A DNA stretch of 64,000 nt from Arenicola marina (taxonomy: Eukaryota; Annelida; Polychaeta; Arenicolidae). The translations under genes were made by a program, and so were the position numbers. The notes under the pieces are model-generated. The model was not told the origin of the DNA. It did no database searches and saw nothing but the letters and a program-made list of their open reading frames with translations. The first letter of the stretch is position 1; every line of letters starts with the position of its first letter. Shown here piece after piece: positions 38,121-51,200 of this stretch. The stretch lies in assembly GCA_964019135.1 (NCBI GenBank), contig OZ025260.1, positions 24,174,254 through 24,238,253 of the forward strand. The letters run 5' to 3'.

Positions 38121-39011
38121 AGACATCAGTTACGCAATAAAATATTATCAGTCAGACAATAAGTTACGCATTAACAAAACCACATTTACCCAATGAATAC
38201 AAAACCCCATTTACTCAATGATTACAAAAGTTACGCATTAGGACTACATCATGCACACAAATATGGCTTTCAGTGAAACCTTTTGGAATTGTTACCATTT
38301 GCATAATATATATACAATAATGTGTAATCTCGCAATGGTGATTATAATAGCGAGTGGGAATGTAACGCAAATACTACAAAAGTAGCATAAGAAACCATAA
38401 ATAAATAAATAAATTCCATTGCGAATACGCAAGCCGCGAGATTCTGCAAAATAATTTATACGTTTTCCAGAAGTAGAACAAACAAATTGAATAGGTCAAC
38501 ATTTCAACCTATACCGCTCCCCCCACCCCTCCCCCCCCAACCCACTCTCACCTCAACGTGTTCAAAATCAACCCCATAATTAAGAAAAATACACGCAAAG
38601 GCGTACAAACAAAGAAAGTGTTTTCAATAACATACACAACCCAATCACAGTTAATGCGGATGAAGCGAAATTACTTAGTACAGGGGCAAACACGATCTAT
38701 GCCACATACACCTATCCAAAAGTGGTTGACATGTTTGGTTATATTCGGCTTTCATACATCTATTTAAAGATCACGCCACTGACGGCATGCACAGAACATG
38801 ACCACGTGTCGCAACGATTCGCTCCATAAATTTCGCTGCATGTATCAGATGGTAAAGGCAAACTAAAAAAAACGAAAGCACGGCCGTGGACGCATTACAT
38901 GTCGCTTTTATACTTCTAGCGGGGTTTCCCCTTATATCTGGACTACACATTGTGTATCCATTTGGCAGGCTGTTTACGACATGTGGTGTATGACGCGCAC
39001 GAGCCAATCTG
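38121..39011. other. 3' flank of the palmitoyltransferase gene
   Basis: AT-rich with short simple repeats (AAATAAATAAAT at 38398). Probably 3' UTR on the minus strand plus spacer; no clear minus-strand poly(A) signal was found. Confidence 0.4.
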
Positions 39012-39206
39012 TCAAATGACTTTGATATGCAGCTCATCCACTTCCTCTTCCGATAGGGGTCGCTTCAATCGCAGGTGTTCGAGCAGGTTGCTGAGGCACC
39101 CCCGGTCGTACGGGTTTCTATAATTACCGCTGGAGTCCTGCAGGTATTTGTAGCGGCGGTAGTTGATTCGCTCGTTGGTCGTCAGGTTAATAGCCGCGTG
39201 GTAAAC
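39012..39206 (-). CDS. Palmitoyltransferase last exon (TTxE and PaCCT motifs)
   Basis: 195 nt, phase 0 start after CCTTGCAG, 64 residues then TGA. Residues 1-12 are VYHAAINLTTNE; 31-40 are NPYDRGCLSN; the acidic tail ends EEEVDELHIKVI. Either upstream TM exon joins it in frame. Confidence 0.92.
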   Translation of the reverse strand, partial: VYHAAINLTTNERINYRRYKYLQDSSGNYRNPYDRGCLSNLLEHLRLKRPLSEEEVDELHIKVI

Positions 39207-42200
39207 CTGCAAGGAAACCACTCTGCTTCAGTCACAAAAGGGTTAATCACTTTAGAGTACATTATTATTGACAAAAAACAAGGAGTACATTACGCGTAGC
39301 GAGGTTAACATACCGGAGAGCGCTTATGGTGCACATGAGAAGCCTATAAGCCAATCACGATGGCATGGATTGCATGGGAACCCAAGCGCCGCATATCATA
39401 CAGAATTTATAGAGATAAACCACTGATAAACTGCGTAATTATCAGCAGGATGTGCCGAGTGCTAACCAAATATGAAAAAAACGTCACTGACTTCTGTCGC
39501 TGTCAACACACGCAAATGGCTCACTGTATGTACATAACATGAGCTAAGAAAAAACTTAATTCATTTGCTCTGCACTTCTAAGTGGACTAAGGCCCTGAAT
39601 CATAACAAGAATCACCAAGCGCTTGACGATACCCCACGGAAAACCCCTTCGCCGCTTCCCAACCCGGACCCGTGTCCCCCAGAATTTCCCCGCCCCCCAC
39701 CGAGAAGTGTCTCCCGGTGTGTCGTTTCCACTGAGGGGCCTCGGGAATGAGACCGTAGGCGCCGTCAGCCACACTGGTTATAGCTCGGCACGGATATGTA
39801 TAAATCAGACGAGCGAGATAATAGGTATAATCCAGTAAACCCCAGCGCCCCTGACCCCAGCCCCCCTGGCCCCAACCACACTGGCCCCATCCCCACTGGC
39901 CCCATCCGCACTGGCCCCAGCCCCCATGGCCCCAGCCACAGTGGCCCCAGCCACAGTGGCCCCAGCCACACCGGCCCCAGCCACGCTGGCCCCCGGTCGG
40001 CTCCATCCACACTGGCTCCACCCCGTCCAGACACCTACCGTGGCGACCAAGACCAAGTAGCTGACTATGGTGCAGAAGACGAGGTCGGGCAGGGGGGCAA
40101 TGTACTCGAGAGTCCAGCGCCAGCGGTCGAGGCGCCACACGAACGCCACCAAGTACACGCTCAAGGTCGCGCAGACGCCGGTGGCAGTTACGAAGATGAA
40201 GAACGACACTCTGTAAATAAGGGACGTCTGAGAGGGGTCTGCTGACTGGGGTAAATACGGGACGTGCGGCAGTCTGAGAGGGGGCGGCCGGGGGTCTGCT
40301 AACTGGGGTAAATACGGGACGTGCGGCAGTCTGAGAGGGGGCGGCCGGGGGTCTGCTGACTGGGGTAAATACGGGACGTGCGGCAGTCTGAGAGGGGGCC
40401 GACAGGGGTCTGCTGACTGGGGTAAATACGGGACGTGCGGCAGTCTGAGAGGGGGCGGCCGGGGGCCTGCTGACTGGGGTAAATACGGGACGTGCGGCAG
40501 TCTGAGAGGGGGCGGCCAGGGGTCTGCTGACTGGGGTAAATACGGGACGTGCGGCAGTCTGAGAGGGGGCGGCCGGGGGTCTGCTGACTGGGGTAAATAC
40601 GGGACGTGCGGCAGTCTGAGAGGGGGCGGCCGGGGGTCTGCTGACTGGGGTAAATACGGGACGTGCGGCAGTCTGAGAGGGGGCGGCCGGGGGTCTGCTA
40701 ACTGGGGTAAATACGGGACGTGCGGCAGTCTGAGAGGGGGCGGCCGGGGGTCTGCTGACTGGGGTAAATACGGGACGTGCGGCAGTCTCAGAGGGGGCGG
40801 CCGGGGGTCTGCTGACTGGGGTAAATACGGGACGTGCGGCAGTCTGAGAGGGGGCGGCCAGGGGTCTGCTGACTGGGGTAAATACGGGACGTGCGGCAGT
40901 CTGAGAGGGGGCCGACAGGGGTCTGCTGACTGGGGTAAATACGGGACGTGCGGCAGTCTGAGAGGGGGCGGCCGGGGGCCTGCTGACTGGGGTAAATACG
41001 GGACGTGCGGCAGTCTGAGAGGGGGCGGCCAGGGGTCTGCTGACTGGGGTAAATACGGGACGTGCGGCAGTCTGAGAGGGGGCGGCCGGGGGTCTGCTAA
41101 CTGAGGTAAATATGGGACGTGCGGCAGTCTGAGAGGGGGCGGCCGGGGGTCTGCTGACTGGGGTAAATACGGGACGTGCGGCAGTCTGAGAGGGGGCGGC
41201 CAGGGGTCTGCTGACTGGGGTAAATACGGGACGTGCGGCAGTCTGAGAGGGGGCGGCCGGGGGTCTGCTGACTGGGGTAAATACGGGACGTGCGGCAGTC
41301 TGAGAGGGGGCCGACAGGGGTCTGCTGACTGGGGTAAATACGGGACGTGCGGCAGTCTGAGAGGGGGCGGCCGGGGGTCTGCTGACTGGGGTAAATACGG
41401 GACGTGCGGCAGTCTGAGAGGGGGCGGCCAGGGGTCTGCTGACTGGGGTAAATACGGGACGTGCGGCAGTCTGAGAGGGGGCGGCCGGGGGTCTGCTGAC
41501 TGGGGTAAATACGGGACGTGCGGCAGTCTGAGAGGGGGCGGCCGGGGGTCTGCTGACTGGGGTAAATACGGGACGTGCGGCAGTCTGAGAGGGGGCGGCC
41601 AGGGGTCTGCTGACTGGGGTAAATACGGGACGTGCGGCAGTCTGAGAGGGGGCGGCCGGGGGTCTGCTGACTGGGGTAAATACGGGACGTGCGGCAGTCT
41701 GAGAGGGGGCGGCCAGGGGTCTGCTGACTGGGGTAAATACGGGACGTGCGGCAGTCTGAGAGGGGGCGGCCGGGGGTCTGCTAACTGGGGTAAACACGGG
41801 ACGTGCGGCAGTCTGAGAGGGGGCGGCCGGGGGTCTGCTAACTGGGGTAAACACGGGACGTGCGGCAGTCTGAGAGGGGGCGGCCGGGGGTCTGCTGACT
41901 GGGGTAAATACGGGACGTGCGGCAGTCTGAGAGGGGGCGGCCGGGAGTCTGCTGACTGGGGTAAATATGGGACGTGCGGCAGTCTGAGAGGGGGCGGCCA
42001 GGGGTCTGCTGACTGGGGTAAATACGGGACGTGCGGCAGTCTGAGAGGGGGCGGCCGGGGGTCTGCTGACTGAGGTAAATACGGGACGTGCGGCAGTCTG
42101 AGAGGGGGCGGCCGGGGGTCTGCTGACTGAGGTAAACACGGGACGTGCGGCAGTCTGAGAGGGGGCGGCCGGGGGTCTGCTGACTGAGGTAAACACGGGA

Positions 42201-45200
42201 CGTGCGGCAGTCTGAGAGGGGGCGGCCGGGGGTCTGCTGACTGGGGTAAATACGGGACGTGCGGGAGTCTGAGAGGGGGCGGCCAGGGGTCTGCTGACTG
42301 GGGTAAATACGGGACGTGCGGCAGTCTAAGAGGGGGCGGCCGGGGGTCTGCTGACTGGGGTAAATACGGGACGTGCGGCAGTCTGAGAGGGGGCGGCCGG
42401 GGGTCTGCTGACTGGGGTAAATACGGGACGCGCGGCAGTCTGAGAGGGGGCGGCCGGGGGTCTGCTGACTGGGGTAAATATGGGACGTGCGGGAGTCTCA
42501 GAGGGGGCGGCCAAGAGTCTGCAGACTGGGGTAAATATGGGACGTGCGGGAGTCTGAGAGGGGGCGGCCGGGGGTCTGCTGACTGGGGTAAATACGGGAC
42601 GTGCGGCAGTCTGAGAGGGGGCGGCCGGGGGTCTGCTAACTGGGGTAAACACGGGACGTGCGGCAGTCTGAGAGGGGGCGGCCGGGGGTCTGCTGACTGG
42701 GGTAAATATGGGACGTGCGGCAGTCTGAGAGGGGGCGGCCAGGGGTCTGCTGACTGGGGTAAATATGGGACGTGCGGCAGTCTGAGAGGGGGCGGCCAGG
42801 GGTCTGCTGACTGGGGTAAATACGGGACGTGCGGCAGTCTGAGAGGGGGCGGCCAGGGGTCTGCTGACTGGTATAAATACGGGACGTGCGGCAGTCTGAG
42901 AGGGGGCGGCCAGGGGTCTGCTGACTGGGGTAAATACGGGACGTGCGGCAGTCTGAGAGGGGGCGGCCGGGGGTCTGCTGACTGGGGTAAATACGGGACG
43001 TGCGGCAGTCTGAGAGGGGGCGGCCAGGGGTCTGCAGACTGGGGTAAATATGGGACGTGCGGCAGTCTGAGAGGGGGCGGCCAGGGGTCTGCTAACTGGG
43101 GTAAATACGGGACGTGCGGCAGTCTGAGAGGGGGCGGCCAGGGGTCTGCTGACTGGGGTAAATACGGGACGTGCGGCAGTCTGAGAGGGGGCGGCCGGGG
43201 GTCTGCTGACTGGGGTAAATACGGGACGTGCGGCAGTCTGAGAGGGGGCGGCCGGGGGTCTGCTAACTGGGGTAAATACGGGACGTGCGGCAGTCTGAGA
43301 GGGGGCGGCCAGGGGTCTGCTGACTGGGGTAAATACGGGACGTGCGGCAGTCTGAGAGGGGGCGGCCAGGGGTCTGCTGACTGGGGTAAATACGGGACGT
43401 GCGGCAGTCTGAGAGGGGGCGGCCAGGGGTCTGCTGACTGGGGTAAATACGGGACGTGCGGCAGTCTGAGAGGGGGCGGCCGGGGGTCTGCTGACTGAGG
43501 TAAACACGGGACGTGCGGCAGTCTGAGAGGGGGCGGCCGGGGGTCTGCTGACTGAGGTAAACACGGGACGTGCGGCAGTCTGAGAGGGGGCGGCCGGGGG
43601 TCTGCTGACTGGGGTAAATACGGGACGTGCGGGAGTCTGAGAGGGGGCGGCCAGGGGTCTGCTGACTGGGGTAAATACGGGACGTGCGGCAGTCTGAGAG
43701 GGGGCGGCCAGGGGTCGGCTGACTGGGGTAAATACGGGACGTGCGGCAGTCTGAGAGGGGGCGGCCAGGGGTCTGCTGACTGGGGTAAATACGGGACGTG
43801 CGGCAGTCTGAGAGGGGGCGGCCAGGGGTCTGCTGACTGGGGTAAATACGGGACGTGCGGCAGTCTGAGAGGGGGCGGCCAGGGGTCTGCTGACTGGGGT
43901 AAATACGGGACGTGCGGCAGTCTGAGAGGGGGCGGCCAGGGGTCTGCTGACTGGGGTAAATACGGGACGTGCGGCAGTCTGAGAGGGGGCGGCCAGGGGT
44001 CTGCTGACTGGGGTAAATACGGGACGTGCGGCAGTCTGAGAGGGGGCGGCCAGGGGTCTGCTGACTGGGGTAAATACGGGACGTGCGGCAGTCTGAGAGG
44101 GGGCGGCCAGGGGTCTGCTGACTCGGGTAAATATGGGACGTGCGACAGTCTGAGAGGGGGCGGCCGGGGGTCTGCTGACTGGGGTAAATACGGGACGTGC
44201 GGCAGTCTGAGAGGGGGCGGCCAGGGGTCTGCTGACTGGGGTAAATACGGGACGTGCGACAGTCTGAGAGGGGGCGGCCGGGGGTCTGCTGACTGGGGTA
44301 AATACGGGACGTGCGGCAGTCTGAGAGGGGGCGGCCGGGGGTCTGCTGACTGGGGTAAATATGGGACGTGCGACAGTCTGAGAGGGGGCGGCCGGGGGTC
44401 TGCTGACTGGGGTAAATACGGGACGTGCGACAGTCTGAGAGGGGGCGGCCGGGGGTCTGCTGACTGGGGTAAATACGGGACGTGCGCCAGTCTGAGAGGG
44501 GGCGACCGGGGGTCTGCTGACTGGGGTAAATATGGGACGTGCGACAGTCTGAGAGGGGGCGGCCGGGGGTCTGCTGACTGGGGTAAATACGGGACGTGCG
44601 GCAGTCTGAGAGGGGGCGGCCGGGGGTCTGCTGACTGGGGTAAATACGGGACGTGCGGCAGTCTGAGAGGGGGCGGCCAGGGGTCTGCTGACTGGGGTAA
44701 ATATGGGACGTGCGGCAGTCTGAGAGGGGGCGGCCGGGGGTCTGCTGACTGGGGTAAATACGGGACGTGCGGCAGTCTGAGAGGGGGCGGCCAGGGGTCT
44801 GCAGACTGGGGTAAATATGGGACGTGCGGCAGTCTGAGAGGGGGCGGCCGGGGGTCTGCTGACTGGGGTAAATACGGGACGTGCGGCAGTCTGAGAGGGG
44901 GCGGCCGGGGGTCTGCTAACTGGGGTAAACACGGGACGTGCGGCAGTCTGAGAGGGGGCGGCCGGGGGTCTGCTGACTGGGGTAAATATAGGACGTGCGG
45001 CAGTCTGAGAGGGGGCGGCCAGGGGTCTGCTGACTGGGGTAAATATGGGACGTGCGGCAGTCTGAGAGGGGGCGGCCAGGGGTCTGCTGACTGGGGTAAA
45101 TACGGGACGTGCGGCAGTCTGAGAGGGGGCGGCCAGGGGTCTGCTGACTGGGGTAAATACGGGACGTGCGGCAGTCTGAGAGGGGGCGGCCAGGGGTCTG

Positions 45201-48200
45201 CTGACTGGGGTAAATACGGGACGTGCGGCAGTCTGAGAGGGGGCGGCCGGGGGTCTGCTGACTAGGGTAAATACGGGACGTCCGGCAGTCTGAGAGGGGG
45301 CGGCCAAGGGTCTGCTGACTGGGGTAAATATGGGACGTGCGGCAGTCTGAGAGGGGGCGGCCGGGGGTCTGCTAACTGGGGTAAATACGGGACGTGCGGC
45401 AGTCTGAGAGGGGGCGGCCAGGGGTCTGCTGACTGGGGTAAATACGGGACGTGCGGCAGTCTGAGAGGGGGCGGCCGGGGGTCTGCTGACTGGGGTAAAT
45501 ACGGGACGTGCGGCAGTCTGAGAGGGGGCGGCCAGGGGTCTGCTGACTGAGGTAAATACGGGACGTGCGGCAGTCTGAGAGGGGGCGGCCGGGGGTCTGC
45601 TGACTGGGTTAAATACGGGACGTGCGGCAGTCTGAGAGGGGGCGGCCGGGGGTCTGCTGACTGGGGTAAATACGGGACGTGCGGCAGTCTGAGAGGGGGC
45701 GGCCAGGGGTCTGCTGACTGGGGTAAATACGGGACGTGCGGCAGTCTGAGAGGGGGCGGCCAGGGGTCTGCTGACTGGGGTAAATACGGGACGTGCGGCA
45801 GTCTGAGAGGGGGCGGCCAGGGGTCTGCTGACTGGGGTAAATACGGGACGTGCGGCAGTCTGAGAGGGGGCGGCCAGGGGTCTACTGACTGGGGTAAATA
45901 CGGGACGTGCGGCAGTCTGAGAGGGGGCGGCCAGGGGTCTGCTGACTGGGGTAAATACGGGACGTGCGGCAGTCTGAGAGGGGGCGGCCAGGGGTCTGCT
46001 GACTGGGGTAAATACGGGACGTGCGGCAGTCTAAGAAGGGGCGGCCGGGGGTCTGCTAACTGGGGTAAATACGGGACGTGCGGCAGTCTGAGAGGGGGCG
46101 GCCAGGGGTCTGCTGACTGGGGTAAATACGGGACGTGCGGCAGTCTGAGAGGGGGCGGCCAGGGGTCTGCTGACTGGGGTAAATACGGGACGTGCGGCAG
46201 TCTGAGAGGGGGCGGCCAGGGGTCTGCTGACTGGGGTAAATACGGGACGTGCGGCAGTCTGAGAGGGGGCGGCCAGGGGTCTGCTGACTGGGGTAAATAC
46301 GGGACGTGCGGCAGTCTGAGAGGGGGCGGCCAGGGGTCTGCTGACTGGGGTAAATACGGGACGTGCGGCAGTCTGAGAGGGGGCGGCCAGGGGTCTGCTG
46401 ACTGGGGTAAATACGGGACGTCCGGCAGTCTGAGAGGGGGCGGCCAGGGGTCTGCTGACTGGGGTAAATACGGGACGTGCGGCAGTCTGAGAGGGGGCGG
46501 CCAGGGGTCTGCTGACTGGGGTAAATACAGGACGTGCGGCAGTCTGAGAGGGGGCGGCCAGGGGTCTGCTGACTGGGGTAAATACGGGACGTGCGGCAGT
46601 CTGAGAGGGGGCGGCCAGGGGTCTGCTGACTGGGGTAAATACGGGACGTGCGGCAGTCTGAGAGGGGGCGGTAAGGGGTCTGCTGACTGGGGTAAATATG
46701 GGACGTGCGACAGTCTGAGAGGGGGCGGCCGGGGGTCTGCTGACTGGGGTAAATACGGGACGTGCGGCAGTCTGAGAGGGGGCGGCCAGGGGTCTGCTGA
46801 CTGGGGTAAATACGGGACGTGCGACAGTCTGAGAGGGGGCGGCCGGGGGTCTGCTGACTGGGGTAAATACGGGACGTGCGGCAGTCTGAGAGGGGGCGGC
46901 CGGGGGTCTGCTGACTGGGGTAAATATGGGACGTGCGACAGTCTGAGAGGGGGCGGCCGGGGGTCTGCTGACTGGGGTAAATACGGGACGTGCGACAGTC
47001 TGAGCGGGGGCGGCCGGGGGTCTGCTGACTGGGGTAAATACGGGACGTGCGGCAGTCTGAGAGGGGGCGGCCGGGGGTCTGCTGACTGGCGTAAATATGG
47101 GACGTGCGACAGTCTGAGAGGGGGCGGCCGGGGGTCTGCTGACTGGGGTAAATACGGGACGTGCGACAGTCTGAGAGGGGGCGGCCGGGGGTCTGCTGAC
47201 TGGGGTAAATACGGGACGTGCGGCAGTCTGAGAGGGGGCGGCCGGGGGTCTGCTGACTGGGGTAAATATGGGACGTGCGACAGTCTGAGAGGGGGCGGCC
47301 GGGGGTCTGCTGACTGGGGTAAATACGGGACGTGCGGCAGTCTGAGAGGGGGCGGCCGGGGGTCTGCTGACTGGGGTAAATACGGGACGTGCGGCAGTCT
47401 GAGAGGGGGCGGCCAGGGGTCTGCTGACTGGGGTAAATACGGGACGTGCGGCAGTCTGAGAGGGGGCGGCCAGGGGTCTGCTGACTGGGGTAAATACGGG
47501 ACGTGCGGCAGTCTGAGAGGGGGCGGCCGGGGGGCTGCTGACTGGGGTAAATACGGGACGTGCGGCAGTCTGAGAGGGGGCGGCCGGGGGTCTGCTGACT
47601 GGGGTAAATACGGGACGTGCGGCAGTCTGAGAGGGGGCGGCCGGGGGTCTGCTGACTGAGGTAAACACGGGACGTGCGGCAGTCTGAGAGGGGGCGGCCG
47701 GGGGTCTGCTGACTGAGGTAAACACGGGACGTGCGGCAGTCTGAGAGGGGGCGGCCGGGGGTCTGCTGACTGGGGTAAATACGGGACGTGCGGGAGTCTG
47801 AGAGGGGGCGGCCAGGGGTCTGCTGACTGGGGTAAATACGGGACGTGCGGCAGTCTGAGAGGGGGCGGCCAGGGGTCGGCTGACTGGGGTAAATACGGGA
47901 CGTGCGGCAGTCTGAGAGGGGGCGGCCAGGGGTCTGCTGACTGGGGTAAATACGGGACGTGCGGCAGTCTGAGAGGGGGCGGCCAGGGGTCTGCTGACTG
48001 GGGTAAATACGGGACGTGCGGCAGTCTGAGAGGGGGCGGCCAGGGGTCTGCTGACTGGGGTAAATACGGGACGTGCGGCAGTCTGAGAGGGGGCGGCCGG
48101 GGGTCTGCTGACTGGGGTAAATACGGGACGTGCGGCAGTCTGAGAGGGGGCGGCCAGGGGTCTGCTGACTGGGGTAAATACGGGACGTGCGGCAGTCTGA

Positions 48201-51200
48201 GAGGGGGCGGCCAGGGGTCTGCTGACTGGGGTAAATACGGGACGTGCGGCAGTCTGAGAGGGGGCGGCCAGGGGTCTGCTGACTGGGGTAAATATGGGAC
48301 GTGCGACAGTCTGAGAGGGGGCGGCCGGGGGTCTGCTGACTGGGGTAAATACGGGACGTGCGGCAGTCTGAGAGGGGGCGGCCAGGGGTCTGCTGACTGG
48401 GGTAAATACGGGACGTGCGACAGTCTGAGAGGGGGCGGCCGGGGGTCTGCTGAGTGGGGTAAATACAGGACATGCGGCAAACTGAGAGGGGGCGGCCGGG
48501 GGTCTGCTGACTGGGGTAAATATGGGACGTGCGACAGTCTGAGAGGGGGCGGCCGGGGGTCTGCTGACTGGGGTAAATACGGGACGTGCGACAGTCTGAG
48601 AGGGGGCGGCCGGGGGTCTGCTGACTGGGGTAAATACGGGACGTGCGCCAGTCTGAGAGGGGGCGACCGGGGGTCTGCTGACTGGGGTAAATATGGGACG
48701 TGCGACAGTCTGAGAGGGGGCGGCCGGGGGTCTGCTGACTGGGGTAAATACGGGACGTGCGGCAGTCTGAGAGGGGGCGGCCGGGGGTCTGCTAACTGGG
48801 GTAAATACGGGACGTGCGGCAGTCTGAGAGGGGGCGGCCAGGGGTCTGCAGACTGGGGTAAATATGGGACGTGCGGCAGTCTGAGAGGGGGCGGCCGGGG
48901 GTCTGCTGACTGGGGTAAATACGGGACGTGCGGCAGTCTGAGAGGGGGCGGCCGGGGGTCTGCTAACTGGGGTAAACACGGGACGTGCGGCAGTCTGAGA
49001 GGGGGCGGCCGGGGGTCTGCTGACTGGGGTAAATATGGGACGTGCGGCAGTCTGAGAGGGGGCGGCCAGGGGTCTGCTGACTGGGGTAAATATGGGACGT
49101 GCGGCAGTCTGAGAGGGGGCGGCCAGGGGTCTGCTGACTGGGGTAAATACGGGACGTGCGGCAGTCTGAGAGGGGGCGGCCAGGGGTCTGCTGACTGGGG
49201 TAAATACGGGACGTGCGGCAGTCTGAGAGGGGGCGGCCAGGGGTCTGCTGACTGGGGTAAATACGGGACGTGCGGCAGTCTGAGAGGGGGCGGCCGGGGG
49301 TCTGCTGACTGGGGTAAATACGGGACGTCCGGCAGTCTGAGAGGGGGCGGCCAGGGGTCTGCTGACTGGGGTAAATATGGGACGTGCGGCAGTCTGAGAG
49401 GGGGCGGCCGGGGGTCTGCTAACTGGGGTAAATACGGGACGTGCGGCAGTCTGAGAGGGGGCGGCCAGGGGTCTGCTGACTGGGGTAAATACGGGACGTG
49501 CGGCAGTCTGAGAGGGGGCGGCCGGGGGTCTGCTGACTGGGGTAAATACGGGACGTGCGGCAGTCTGAGAGGGGGCGGCCAGGGGTCTGCTGACTGAGGT
49601 AAATACGGGACGTGCGGCAGTCTGAGAGGGGGCGGCCGGGGGTCTGCTAACTGGGGTAAATACGGGACGTGCGGCAGTCTGAGAGGGGGCGGCCGGGGGT
49701 CTGCTGACTGGGGTAAATACGGGACGTGCGGCAGTCTGAGAGGGGGCGGCCAGGGGTCTGCTGACTGGGGTAAATACGGGACGTGCGGCAGTCTGAGAGG
49801 GGGCGGCCAGGGGTCTGCTGACTGGGGTAAATACGGGACGTGCGGCAGTCTGAGAGGGGGCGGCCAGGGGTCTGCTGACTGGGGTAAATACGGGACGTGC
49901 GGCAGTCTGAGAGGGGGCGGCCAGGGGTCTGCTGACTGGGGTAAATACGGGACGTGCGGCAGTCTGAGAGGGGGCGGCCAGGGGTCTGCTGACTGGGGTA
50001 AATACGGGACGTGCGGCAGTCTGAGAGGGGGCGGCCAGGGGTCTGCTGACTGGGGTAAATACGGGACGTGCGGCAGTCTGAGAGGGGGCGGCCAGGGGTC
50101 TGCTGACTGGGGTAAATACGGGACGTGCGGCAGTCTGAGAGGGGGCGGCCAGGGGTCTGCTGACTGGGGTAAATACGGGACGTGCGGCAGTCTGAGAGGG
50201 GGCGGCCAGGGGTCTGCTGACTGGGGTAAATACGGGACGTGCGGCAGTCTGAGAGGGGGCGGCCAGGGGTCTGCTGACTGGGGTAAATACGGGACGTGCG
50301 GCAGTCTGAGAGGGGGCGGCCAGGGGTCTGCTGACTGGGGTAAATATGGGACGTGCGACAGTCTGAGAGGGGGCGGCCGGGGGTCGGCTGACTGGGGTAA
50401 ATACGGGACGTGCGGCAGTCTGAGAGGGGGCGGCCAGGGGTCTGCTGACTGGGGTAAATACGGGACGTGCGACAGTCTGAGAGGGGGCGGCCGGGGGTCT
50501 GCTGACTGGGGTAAATACGGGACGTGCGGCAGTCTGAGAGGGGGCGGCCGGGGGTCTGCTGACTGGGGTAAATATGGGACGTGCGGCAGTCTGAGAGGGG
50601 GCGGCCGGGGGTCTGCTGACTGGGGTAAATACGGGACGTGCGGCAGTCTGAGAGGGGGCGGCCAGGGGTCTGCTGACTGGGGTAAATACGGGACGTGCGG
50701 CAGTCTGAGAGGGGGCGGCCAGGGGTCTGCTGACTGGGTAAATACGGGACGTGCGGCAGTCTGAGAGGGGGCGGCCAGGGGTCTGCTGACTGGGGTAAAT
50801 ATGGGACGTGCGGCAGTCTGAGAGGGGGCGGCCGGGGGTCTGCTGACTGGGGTAAATATGGGACGTGCGGCAGTCTGAGAGGGGGCGGCCAGGGGTCTGC
50901 TGACTGGGGTAAATACGGGACGTGCGGCAGTCTGAGAGGGGGCGGCCAGGGGTCTGCTGACTGGGGTAAATACGGGACGTGCGGCAGTCTGAGAGGGGGC
51001 GGCCAGGGGTCTACTGACTGGGGTAAATACGGGACGTGCGGCAGTCTGAGAGGGGGCGGCCAGGGGTCTGCTGACTGGGGTAAATACGGGACGTGCGGCA
51101 GTCTGAGAGGGGGCGGCCAGGGGTCTGCTGACTGGGGTAAATACGGGACGTGCGGCAGTCTGAGAGGGGGCGGCCAGGGGTCTGCTGACTGGGGTAAATA